Assembly (NCBI GenBank): GCA_002494125.1
Contig: DLBD01000125.1
Location: forward strand, 1-18,871
DNA length: 18,871 nucleotides
Direction of reading: 5' to 3'
Source: Ruminococcaceae bacterium UBA7030
Lineage (GTDB): Bacteria; Bacillota; Clostridia; Oscillospirales; Acutalibacteraceae
Part shown: piece after piece, positions 7,187 to 13,373 of the stretch
Numbering within the stretch: position 1 is the stretch's first letter
Layout of the letters: each line of letters starts with the position of its first letter
Position numbers and translations under genes: made by a program
Notes under the pieces: generated by a model
Told to the model about the DNA's origin: nothing
What the model saw: the letters and a program-made list of their open reading frames with translations, nothing else
The model's database searches: none

Positions 7187-8547
7187 TATCTGTCAATAGC
7201 GTCAAATTCCTTTTTTACAGCGTCATAAAAGCCATCAAGTCTTGACATATCAATTTCCCAAAGTGATGAATCAGACATAATCGCTTTTACAGGGTCGTCA
7301 GTTTTATATGCAGCCTCAAACGCTTCAAGGACGTGCTGTGAATCTCTTATCTCGTATTCGTTATAAACACCATGCTTTACACGTTTTCCGATAAACATAC
7401 CGTTTTTGAATTCGCCCTTATAAAAGCGGATAAGATAAGCAAATGCAAGAGACATATATCTCGGTGCTTTATGATACATTCTGTAATAGTCAAGTACCGT
7501 TGTCATACAGCGAGCCTGATATTTTGCAACGCTGTTTAATGATATATCGAGGATTCTGTGTTCAATAAACGGATTAGAAAAGCGTTCAATAACAAAATCC
7601 GCAAAACGACTTTTGTTTTCATTACTAACAAGAATTGTCGGAAGTATTTCTTCACTAAGGCAGTTTTCAACAAGAACCCTAAACTCTTCATCGTTTATCA
7701 TATCATATACATTGTCAAAACCATGAATATACGCTCCGAGAACAGACATTGTATGAAGTCCGTTAAGTATTTTTAATTTTGAATCAATGTAAGGTTTAAT
7801 ATCGTTTGTATAAAAAACCTTTACTCCGTCAATATCTTCAATGACCGGAAATCTCTCTTTACATTTTTCATCAGCCTGTATTACAAGAGTGAAAAAAGGC
7901 TCGCAAGCAACCGAACACGGGTCGCTGTCCCCTTCGATGTGACCAGTAACAATTCTGTCAACAAGTGTATTACAAAATGAACATTCCTTATAAATATAAT
8001 CAAAAAAGCCGTCATCAAGCGACCACTTTACAGCGTGCTTAAGAATATATATTCTTAAGGTGTCAGCATTGTTTTCGATAAGTTCAAGAGGAAGGACAAT
8101 AACGCCGCTCTTTCCTCTTTTATACCTTTCATATAAAAGCCGCGTTAGCTTTGCAGGATAAGAACAGTCAGGCGCGTCATCATACTTGGCATTTGAATCA
8201 TAATAAATTCCTGCTTCAGTAGTATTTGAAACAATAAACTCAAGCGAATCAAGGCAAGCAGTTTCAATGACATCATCCCAGTTATTAGTTGTATCTATAC
8301 AATCAGAAACACAGGTGATCTTTCTTCTGTCGTCTATAGGTTTTCCGTTAAGAGTACCGCGACATATAACATCAAATTCACAGTTTTGCGCTTTAAGAGC
8401 ATTAATGACTTTGTTGTTTGTCCTTGGTTGACACATTGCAATTGAGCCGTTATATCCAAGCCTTTCATTAGCAAGGTCAATATAAAAGTCAAAAAATGCT
8501 CGTATAAAATTTCCCTCACCTATTTGCAAAATATTAACATTACTCAT
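7186..8547 (-). CDS. uxaB: Tagaturonate reductase (altronate oxidoreductase)
   Basis: This NADH-dependent polyol dehydrogenase family enzyme reduces D-tagaturonate to D-altronate, the step before UxaA. The 453-residue protein starts with the nucleotide-binding phrase NILQIGEGNFIRAFFDFYID. It has VSNTTEAGIYYD, typical of UxaB, near residues 147-158, and the LKILNGLHTMSVLGAYIHG segment with the catalytic Lys and the conserved asparagine and histidine of the mannitol dehydrogenase family. The ATG follows a GAGGTGAT ribosome binding site. It is the first gene of a two-gene operon with its own promoter. Fructuronate reductase (UxuB) is the main alternative, but the adjacent altronate dehydratase argues for UxaB. 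Confidence 0.9.
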   Translation of the reverse strand: MSNVNILQIGEGNFIRAFFDFYIDLANERLGYNGSIAMCQPRTNNKVINALKAQNCEFDVICRGTLNGKPIDDRRKITCVSDCIDTTNNWDDVIETACLDSLEFIVSNTTEAGIYYDSNAKYDDAPDCSYPAKLTRLLYERYKRGKSGVIVLPLELIENNADTLRIYILKHAVKWSLDDGFFDYIYKECSFCNTLVDRIVTGHIEGDSDPCSVACEPFFTLVIQADEKCKERFPVIEDIDGVKVFYTNDIKPYIDSKLKILNGLHTMSVLGAYIHGFDNVYDMINDEEFRVLVENCLSEEILPTILVSNENKSRFADFVIERFSNPFIEHRILDISLNSVAKYQARCMTTVLDYYRMYHKAPRYMSLAFAYLIRFYKGEFKNGMFIGKRVKHGVYNEYEIRDSQHVLEAFEAAYKTDDPVKAIMSDSSLWEIDMSRLDGFYDAVKKEFDAIDR

Positions 8548-8568
8548 AAAATCACCTCAATAAGTAAC

Positions 8569-8597
8569 ATTATAATATTATTACAAATAAGTTGCAA
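8569..8597 (-). promoter_or_regulatory. Promoter of uxaBA
   Basis: TTGCAA (8592-8597), 17-bp spacer and TATAAT (8569-8574) on the minus strand. The predicted start near 8562 leaves a leader of roughly 15 nt that contains only the ribosome binding site, so little leader-based control is expected. No operator repeat was recognised. Confidence 0.6.
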
Positions 8598-8625
8598 GAA
8601 AAAAAGAGATTTAATACACACGTAC

Positions 8626-8656
8626 AAAAAAGCTCTCGGTATTTCTACCGAGAGCT
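8626..8656 (-). terminator. Strong intrinsic terminator of the large structured RNA
   Basis: An 11-bp perfect stem (8631-8641 with 8646-8656, arm AGCTCTCGGTA) capped by a GAAA tetraloop on the minus strand, followed by six U residues (8626-8631). It ends the transcript that begins near 9158 and insulates the uxaBA promoter. Confidence 0.92.
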
Positions 8657-9053
8657 GTTATACTTTTTCTTAACTGATAAAGTTCAAACTATATTCAGTT
8701 TTAATTTGATTAGTACATTGGACTGACCTCTCTACATAATAATTTCTTTGATGTTAAACGGTTTTCTGTTTTTCATAGAAAACACTTCCTAACTTTGAAT
8801 TATTATATTTTCGTAGTTTAATCTACTTATCTCATTGGTCCATACCTCAAATTTATTTTGTTTTTGTGACCTTGGTCACAGATTATTGGTCGGCGATAAT
8901 CGAAAGTTAATATATATATAAAGTTATTTACTTGTACCGCACCTGATGTAAATTCACCAATCCGACTCAATAACTTTTTTCTTTTCTTTCATACTGTACC
9001 CGTTGATTATTCAATCAATCTGCCGGCACCCAAATTCCGTTATATTATTGGTT

Positions 9054-9086
9054 TTACAAACAGGTGCTTGTCTTTGCAGGTTCCAT
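9054..9086 (-). other. Possible 10-codon ORF inside the large RNA
   Basis: AAGGAGG (9094-9100) lies 7 nt before an ATG that opens a frame of ten codons (MEPAKTSTCL) ending in TAA. Signal geometry is ideal, but the ribosome binding site and the start lie in and around the helix 9066-9072/9088-9094, and the short frame may be chance. A second such mini-frame of 14 codons (MKNRKPFNIKEIIM) lies at 8732-8776 behind AGGAAG. Confidence 0.2.
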
Positions 9087-9163
9087 TGACAAGCCTCCTT
9101 ATTTTATTTGAACAAGTATTTCATTATCCCTTTCGGGTTTCTTCATCTCCTTTGTTCATCTAT

Positions 9164-9192
9164 ATAGTAGCACACTCTTTGTGATATGTCAA
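9164..9192 (-). promoter_or_regulatory. Promoter of the large structured RNA
   Basis: Perfect -35 TTGACA (9187-9192), 17-bp spacer and TACTAT (9164-9169) on the minus strand, with the transcript starting near 9158. It is divergent from the DUF1292 promoter, with about 70 A/T-rich bases between the two -35 boxes, including an A/T homopolymer-rich stretch around 9195-9222. Confidence 0.8.
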
Positions 9193-9260
9193 TAGTTTTT
9201 TTCAACATTTTTATTTTTTTTTGGCAAATTTATACAATCAATCAAATTTGCCCGTTTCTA

Positions 9261-9290
9261 TTGACGAATTGAGTATAAATATATTATAAT
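9261..9290 (+). promoter_or_regulatory. Promoter of the DUF1292 gene
   Basis: TTGACG (9261-9266), 18-bp spacer and a perfect TATAAT (9285-9290). The transcript should start near 9297, giving a short leader with an AAAGGAAGG ribosome binding site before the ATG at 9328. Confidence 0.75.
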
Positions 9291-9327
9291 ATATTTGTTA
9301 GCTTAAATTGAAAGGAAGGTTGGTAAT

Positions 9328-9654
9328 ATGGCACTTAATGATAATGAGGAATACTACGAGCCTGATATTATAAGCGTCTCTGATGACGACGGCAACGAAA
9401 TACTTTTTGAGCTTCTTGAAAGATATGAAACTGACGAGGATGTTTATGTTGCGGTTACAAGATATTATGAAACTGATGAAGAAATCGTTGACGGTGATTT
9501 TGAAGTGATAACTCTCAAGGTTGAAAGCGATGAAAACGGAAACGAGTATCTTGTTGAGATTGAAGACGAAATGGAGTATGAACAAATCTCCGACATACTT
9601 ATGGCAATGGTTGAAAAAAAGTATGACGTAGAATACTTTGAACCTGAGCAGTAA
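9328..9654 (+). CDS. DUF1292 (UPF0473/YrzB-like) small acidic protein
   Basis: A 108-residue, strongly acidic protein with no cysteine, signal peptide or membrane segment, so presumably cytoplasmic. The order of motifs fits DUF1292: an early block of the form ISVSDDDGNEILFELLERYE, a central VYVAVTRYYETDEE strand pair, then VITLKVESDENGNEYLVEIEDEMEYEQISD. The family is widespread in Firmicutes (B. subtilis YrzB), often beside the Holliday junction resolvase YqgF and IreB-type genes; its function is unknown. Here it is away from those partners and is the only plus-strand protein gene in the window, followed within 25 bp by the 6S RNA. The ATG is preceded by AAAGGAAGG and a strong promoter. No hairpin follows the stop, so the 6S region may be co-transcribed. 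Confidence 0.82.
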   Translation: MALNDNEEYYEPDIISVSDDDGNEILFELLERYETDEDVYVAVTRYYETDEEIVDGDFEVITLKVESDENGNEYLVEIEDEMEYEQISDILMAMVEKKYDVEYFEPEQ

Positions 9655-9672
9655 TAATACTATTATAATAAT

Positions 9673-9880
9673 TTACTGTCTGCCCTTCTCGACAACCACG
9701 AGTCACTATAACCCGAACAAGTATTAATAGGGATTTATCTTTCATATGTGGGTATGCAGACCTCCCTTATAATAAGCATGCTTTTTATAGGGACGTTGGG
9801 AGCACAAAGCATAAGAAGTAAAACCCACCTGCATTGAGAGCAGGTTATTTAAGACTTGTGGCGGCTGGGCGGATTATAAA
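9673..9880 (+). ncRNA. ssrS: 6S RNA
   Basis: 6S RNA binds the housekeeping RNA polymerase holoenzyme by mimicking an open promoter. The stretch folds as a long interrupted hairpin: closing stem GTCTGCCC (9678-9685) with GGGCGGAT (9867-9874), then CCACGAGTC (9696-9704) with GACTTGTGG (9853-9861), a central bubble, then GTGGGT pairing with ACCCAC and an apical stem near 9752-9785. On the 3' side a small hairpin with CCTGC and GCAGG arms lies in the bubble, as in clostridial 6S RNAs where the product RNA is templated. The 3' end phrase GTGGCGGCTGGGCGG resembles Firmicutes 6S RNAs. A TATAAT at 9664-9669 could be its -10 box, without a well-spaced -35, so processing from the DUF1292 transcript is possible. 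Confidence 0.8.
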
Positions 9881-9910
9881 AAAACGCTGATAAAAATCAG
9901 CGTTTTTTTA
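9881..9910 (+). terminator. Terminator of the 6S RNA
   Basis: An 11-bp perfect stem (9881-9891 with 9896-9906, arm AAAACGCTGAT) with an AAAA loop, followed by a U run through 9909. Plus-strand use fits the 6S RNA; the A run on the other side also allows termination in reverse. Confidence 0.9.
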
Positions 9911-9919
9911 TTTTTTATA

Positions 9920-9948
9920 TTGACAATTATATATTATTGTGCTAATAT
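9920..9948 (+). promoter_or_regulatory. Promoter of the candidate sRNA
   Basis: Perfect -35 TTGACA (9920-9925), 17-bp spacer and TAATAT (9943-9948), starting just after the 6S terminator U run. No protein gene follows on the plus strand; the downstream stretch is a 150-nt noncoding segment ending in a terminator. Confidence 0.7.
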
Positions 9949-9954
9949 ATCAAC

Positions 9955-10112
9955 AGTTAGTCGGGACTAACTTTATTTTGCCATCTTATTACGCATTATT
10001 ACATAATGATAATTACTCCTTCTTTCCTAATCACATCACTAAAATATAAGTCAGTCCCCTAACATTAAAAATTAAGGATTGGTCTCATATGAGATCAATC
10101 CTTTTATTTTTT
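9955..10112 (+). ncRNA. Candidate ~150-nt regulatory sRNA
   Basis: Bounded by a consensus promoter and a strong terminator, with no usable frame. The 5' end has a perfect inverted repeat AGTTAGTC / GACTAACT (9955-9962 with 9965-9972). The same 5' strand can instead pair over distance with 10048-10063: GTTAG, GGGACT and ACTT against AAGTCAGTCCCCTAAC, 15 pairs with a two-base bulge and one A-C mismatch. The two folds exclude each other. Between the arms lies a mostly unpaired region with CTCCTTCTTTCCT (10016-10028), in which CUCCUU is fully complementary to the AAGGAG Shine-Dalgarno core. These are the marks of a trans-acting sRNA. I do not recognise the family. A weaker reading is that it is only the 3' flank of the oadA-like gene on the other strand. 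Confidence 0.6.
10074..10112. terminator. Bidirectional terminator between the sRNA and the carboxyltransferase operon
   Basis: A 15-bp inverted repeat (10074-10088 with 10089-10103, one G-U pair on the plus strand) has a long U run on the plus strand (10102-10110) and a U-rich tail on the minus strand (10066-10073). It can end both the candidate sRNA and the converging oadA-like operon, whose last stop is at 10111. Confidence 0.85.
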
Positions 10113-11508
10113 ATACCGGGTGAACCTTTGTTTTAATATTGTCGTGTTTGCCGTCAAGATTATACTTTTTATCTCTTCGCTTTTCGAAGAACTTTACAGC
10201 AACCTGTTCAAACTGAGCATATGTAAGGATATCTTCTTCCTGCTCATAATACTCCTTAATTTCATCTTTGAATGAGTCAATAGTATCATTGATGAGGTCT
10301 GCAGGTCTGCAGGTAATAACATCATCATCGCCTACAATCTTTTTAATAAACTCAGGTGAAATATCACAAGGAGTTTTACCGTACTTGCCGGCAACCAAAT
10401 CCTTGAATTCCTTTGTTACCATCTTATAACGCTCACCCATTATGATGTTAAATACAGCCTGTGTTCCGACAATTTGTGAGGTTGGAGTTACAAGCGGAGG
10501 ATAACCTGCATCTTCACGAACACGAGGAACTTCGTTGAGCACTTCTTCAAGCTTATCTGCCTTACCTGCCTGCTTAAGCTGAGAAACAAGGTTTGAAAGC
10601 ATACCACCAGGCACCTGATAAAGAAGAGTGTTTGCATCAACGCCGAGCATCTTTGGATCAAGAAGACCTGATTCGAGGTACTTTTCACGAAGAGGTGTAA
10701 AGAAATCCCTTATTTCGGAAAGGGCTTTAATATCAAGGCCGGTATCATATTCAGTACCCTTAAAGGCTGCAACCATCGACTCAGTTGCCGGATGAGATGT
10801 TCCCATCGCAAGCGGGCTTATCGCAGTATCAATTACATCAACACCTGCCTCAACACCTTTGAGGTGTACCATAGATGCAAGACCGGAAGTGTAATGTGAA
10901 TGAAGCTGAACCGGAACATTCACAGTTTCCTTAAGCGCTTTGACAAGGTCATAGGTTCCGTATGGGGTAAGAAGTCCTGCCATATCCTTAATACATATAG
11001 AATCAGCACCGGCGTTTTCAAGCTGCTTTGCATAATTACAGTAATAGTCAAGATCAAATACAGGACCTGTTGTGTATGATATTGCTGCCTGAACATGACC
11101 GCCGTATTTTTTTGCGGAATTAATTGCAGTCTGAAGATTTCTGACATCGTTCAAAGCGTCAAATATTCTTAAAATATCAATACCATTATCAATACTCTTT
11201 TTAACAAAATAATCAACTACCTCATCTGAATAATGACGATAGCCGAGCATATTTTGTCCTCTGAAAAGCATCTGAAGTTTTGTGTTCGGACACTTTTTTC
11301 TGATAAGGCGAAGTCTGTCCCATGGATCCTCATCAAGAAAACGAAGGCAAGAATCAAAAGTTGCTCCGCCCCAGCACTCAAGAGAATGGTAGCCGATTTT
11401 GTCCATCTTATCCAATATGCCCTCAAACTCGTCAGTTCTCATTCTTGTAGCAATAAGCGACTGATGAGCATCACGAAGGACTGTTTCTGTAATACCAATC
11501 TTTGCCAT
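10111..11508 (-). CDS. 5S-type carboxyltransferase subunit (oxaloacetate decarboxylase alpha / PycB-like), no biotin domain
   Basis: A TIM-barrel carboxyltransferase that moves CO2 between oxaloacetate (or pyruvate) and carboxybiotin. The 465-residue protein opens with TETVLRDAHQSLIATRMRT (metal ligand Asp13) and has ECWGGATFD near 44-52. It has LFRGQNMLGY near 81-90, the KDMAGLL motif with the carbamylated lysine at about 174, and the HSHYTSG metal-binding histidines at about 203-205. The PYC_OADA conserved C-terminal region follows (GVDANTLLYQVPGGMLSN onward). All catalytic residues are present. Unlike typical OadA of about 590 residues it has no C-terminal biotinyl domain; that domain is supplied by the separate gene 10 bp upstream. 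The ATG follows an AGAGG site. Last gene of a three-gene operon. The gene could be annotated oadA or pycB; I leave the symbol open because the partner set is that of a transcarboxylase. Confidence 0.92.
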   Translation of the reverse strand: MAKIGITETVLRDAHQSLIATRMRTDEFEGILDKMDKIGYHSLECWGGATFDSCLRFLDEDPWDRLRLIRKKCPNTKLQMLFRGQNMLGYRHYSDEVVDYFVKKSIDNGIDILRIFDALNDVRNLQTAINSAKKYGGHVQAAISYTTGPVFDLDYYCNYAKQLENAGADSICIKDMAGLLTPYGTYDLVKALKETVNVPVQLHSHYTSGLASMVHLKGVEAGVDVIDTAISPLAMGTSHPATESMVAAFKGTEYDTGLDIKALSEIRDFFTPLREKYLESGLLDPKMLGVDANTLLYQVPGGMLSNLVSQLKQAGKADKLEEVLNEVPRVREDAGYPPLVTPTSQIVGTQAVFNIIMGERYKMVTKEFKDLVAGKYGKTPCDISPEFIKKIVGDDDVITCRPADLINDTIDSFKDEIKEYYEQEEDILTYAQFEQVAVKFFEKRRDKKYNLDGKHDNIKTKVHPV

Positions 11509-11518
11509 AATAAACCTC

Positions 11519-11881
11519 TTAATTAAGTGTAATAATTACTGAGCCTGCTTCAACGCTGTCACCTTTTGTAACTTCGATTGAAGCAACAGTTCCGTCAGAA
11601 GGAGCAACGATATCATTTTCCATTTTCATTGCTTCTAAAATACAGAGAACCTGTCCGTTAGAAACCGAGTCGCCAACAGCAACCTTTATATCAAGAATAT
11701 TACCCGGCATAGGCGCTTCAACCTTTACGCTGCCGGCTGAACCGGTAGATGCCGGAGCCGGCGCTGCCGGCGCAGGAGCAGGTGCAGAAGTTGGCGCCTG
11801 AGTTATTGGTGCAGAGGATGTACCCTCTTCAACAGTTACATTATAAGCTGTACCGTTAACGGTAATAGTATAGTTTTTCAT
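11519..11881 (-). CDS. Biotin carboxyl carrier protein (1.3S-like)
   Basis: This is the mobile biotin arm of the carboxyltransferase complex. The 120-residue protein has a short N-terminal segment (YTITVNGTAYNVTVEE) typical of OadA/1.3S carriers and an Ala/Pro-rich flexible linker. A biotinyl domain follows with APMPGNILDIKVAVGDSV, the EAMKMEN biotinylation motif (Lys about 86) and APSDGTV. I chose the ATG at 11881 because an ideal GGAGG lies 8 nt before it; an upstream ATG at 11896 that overlaps the previous stop contains that GGAGG within its first codons and would add five residues. It lies between the two carboxyltransferase subunits. The linker DNA is GC-rich from Ala and Pro codons, not a sign of transfer. 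Confidence 0.94.
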   Translation of the reverse strand: MKNYTITVNGTAYNVTVEEGTSSAPITQAPTSAPAPAPAAPAPASTGSAGSVKVEAPMPGNILDIKVAVGDSVSNGQVLCILEAMKMENDIVAPSDGTVASIEVTKGDSVEAGSVIITLN

Positions 11882-11895
11882 ATGTTTATCCTCCA

Positions 11896-13212
11896 TTATT
11901 TTACAGAATGTTTTCTTGGCAGTGTGTTTTCTCTTTTTCCGCTGAGAATATCAAGAGCAGCAATAATCTTGTTTCTCGTATCCTCAGGTGTGCATATATC
12001 GTCTATTGCGCCGCATGCTGCAGCGGTAAACGGTGAAGCAAGCTTTTCGTTATATTCAGCCTTAAGCGCTTCCCTGTCTTCGCCATTTGCAAGTCTGTCA
12101 TTATAAAGGAATGCAACTGCTGAATCTGCATCAAGCGGAGAAGCGGATGAAGAATCCCATGCAATTGTCATATCAGCACTTGAACCTTTACCTGCAAGAG
12201 TAAGATAAGCACTTCCTATTGCACTGCCGGTAATGACCGAGATTTTAACTGTAGTAGCTCCTGCATACGCACTTGTAAGCTTTGTGAGAGCTGTGAGCAT
12301 CTGATTTTCCTTTTCTCTAATTATTCCGTCAGCATTAACAAGAGTAATAACAGGAACCGAATAAGCGTCGCAGAGCTTAATCATAGCCTCAGCCTTATAT
12401 GAGCAAGCAGGACAAAGTGCACCGCCTTCAAAAGCAATAAAGCCAACCGTTGCGCCCATAACAGTTGCGAGTGCGGTTTTACAATTTTCACTAGCGTATG
12501 AGCCTTTGAGTTCGAATACTGAGCTTTCATCAGCAATAGCATTTATAATCGACATTGCATCGTCGCCAACAGCTGCAACTGATAAAGGATGTGAAAACTC
12601 AAAAAGCGGAAGCATATCAAGATTGTTTGAAGGAAGAAGAGAAACAATCGACCTTACACTTTCAATAGCCGCATCAAAATCGTCGCAAAGAACGTCGACA
12701 GTTCCCTCTTTCGAACTTTCAGTCGCTGTAACATCACTTGGACAAGATACATAAAAATCAGCGTCCTTAACAGCTACAACAACATCAGCCATATTGGCAA
12801 TAAGAGCCGATGTTCCGAGACAGGCACCGGCAACAACTGAAATCTGCGGACAGACGCCGCTCATAGAGCTTGATGCCTTAACAAGTCTTGAATATGCGCT
12901 CAAAACCTCAAAGCCTTCGGTAAGCTTTACTCCGTTTGAATCATAGATTCCGATTACGGGGCAGCCGGTCTTAACGGCAAGTTCATAAACCTTTTCGATT
13001 GTCGCACACTGAGCAACACTGACAGCACCGTCGCTTACGCTTATATCCTGTGAAAAAGCGTACGCAGAGCATCCGTCAACACTACCGAAACCTGCGACGA
13101 CCTCAACATCGCCGCTGGATGATTTTGCAAAGGCGTCAATTCTTGTAAAAGTACCGTCGTCAAAAAGAGCGGTAAGCCTTTCAAGCGCCTTTGAGTTTTC
13201 ATTATTACTCAT
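11896..13212 (-). CDS. Divergent 12S-like carboxyltransferase (crotonase-fold) subunit
   Basis: This belongs to the acyl-CoA carboxylase beta / methylmalonyl-CoA carboxyltransferase 12S family. It has the N-terminal LDDG-type start, GFGSVDGCSAYAFSQDISVSDGAVS near 41-65, and the two repeated crotonase-like halves. At 438 residues it is shorter than the usual 500-520. Key loops differ: DSGGAR is DSNGVK (91-96), GPCAGGA is GACLGTSA (129-136), and the second-half FVDxPGFxPG loop is LVNADGIIRE (291-300). The CSYKAEAMIKLCDAYSVPVIT helix-strand segment is retained. These loops normally hold the acyl-CoA thioester and carboxybiotin carbonyls, so it may have another acceptor, low activity or a structural role. 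The ATG follows AAGGAGG with its own promoter. First gene of the operon with the carrier and 5S-like subunits. No biotin carboxylase or OadB gene is near. Confidence 0.82.
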   Translation of the reverse strand: MSNNENSKALERLTALFDDGTFTRIDAFAKSSSGDVEVVAGFGSVDGCSAYAFSQDISVSDGAVSVAQCATIEKVYELAVKTGCPVIGIYDSNGVKLTEGFEVLSAYSRLVKASSSMSGVCPQISVVAGACLGTSALIANMADVVVAVKDADFYVSCPSDVTATESSKEGTVDVLCDDFDAAIESVRSIVSLLPSNNLDMLPLFEFSHPLSVAAVGDDAMSIINAIADESSVFELKGSYASENCKTALATVMGATVGFIAFEGGALCPACSYKAEAMIKLCDAYSVPVITLVNADGIIREKENQMLTALTKLTSAYAGATTVKISVITGSAIGSAYLTLAGKGSSADMTIAWDSSSASPLDADSAVAFLYNDRLANGEDREALKAEYNEKLASPFTAAACGAIDDICTPEDTRNKIIAALDILSGKRENTLPRKHSVK

Positions 13213-13273
13213 TTACATCCTCCTTAAAAAGAAGTATTAATATCGGATTTAATCCTAAAATTTGCTATTATAG

Positions 13274-13302
13274 ATTTTAACACTTTAGCAAAGTAATATC
13301 AA
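13274..13302 (-). promoter_or_regulatory. Promoter of the carboxyltransferase operon
   Basis: TTGATA (13297-13302), 17-bp spacer and TAAAAT (13274-13279) on the minus strand, giving a leader of about 55 nt before the AAGGAGG-linked ATG at 13212. No riboswitch-like structure was seen in the leader. Confidence 0.6.
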
Positions 13303-13331
13303 CTAATATTTTATTATTTATAAAATATAAA

Positions 13332-13364
13332 CAAAAAATACAGAGAGCAATAAATACTCTCTGT
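13332..13364 (-). terminator. Terminator after rluB
   Basis: An 8-bp stem ACAGAGAG (13340-13347) with CTCTCTGT (13357-13364) and a 9-nt loop, followed on the minus strand by a U-rich run (13332-13339). It ends the prmC-to-rluB operon just ahead of the next promoter. Confidence 0.8.
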
Positions 13365-13373
13365 TGCAATTTG

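Larger units (their letters stand above)
8626..9158 (-). ncRNA. Large (~530 nt) highly structured noncoding RNA, possibly ROOL-like
   Basis: There is no long frame here, yet the stretch has a consensus promoter, a strong terminator and dense complementary segments. Helices seen by eye (plus coordinates): 9152-9158/9109-9115; CCC-GAAA-GGG hairpin 9128-9137; 9066-9072/9088-9094; 9003-9008/9013-9018; 9-bp 8920-8928/8969-8977; 8881-8886/8896-8901; palindromic hairpin 8865-8880; long-range 8703-8709/8847-8853; 9-bp 8736-8744/8798-8806; 8761-8767/8777-8783; 8672-8677/8695-8700. TGCCGGCA at 9021-9028 is self-complementary and could act in RNA-RNA contact. It lacks tmRNA ends, RNase P signatures and group II intron boundaries. 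OLE RNA is unlikely without its protein partner gene nearby. Size, ornate folding and host type suggest the ROOL class, but that name is a guess I could not test. Ends are inferred from promoter and terminator. Confidence 0.8.

Noticed and set aside
8905..8922. TATATATATA run as a promoter or repeat
   Set aside because: It lies inside the large structured RNA, has no matching -35 at a useful distance and is too short to call a repeat.
8626..9158. tmRNA, RNase P RNA or group II intron in place of the unassigned large RNA
   Set aside because: No tRNA-like ends with CCA, no conserved RNase P core sequences, and no GUGYG start or domain V-like hairpin with an intron-encoded protein.
9298..9585. 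Minus-strand 95-codon frame opposite DUF1292
   Set aside because: It is the antisense of a well-supported gene with promoter and ribosome binding site; composition is Phe/Ile-rich as expected for a shadow of acidic codons.
11740..11800. GC-rich, repetitive block as a sign of horizontal transfer
   Set aside because: It encodes the Ala/Pro-rich linker of a biotin carrier, where such codon use is expected.
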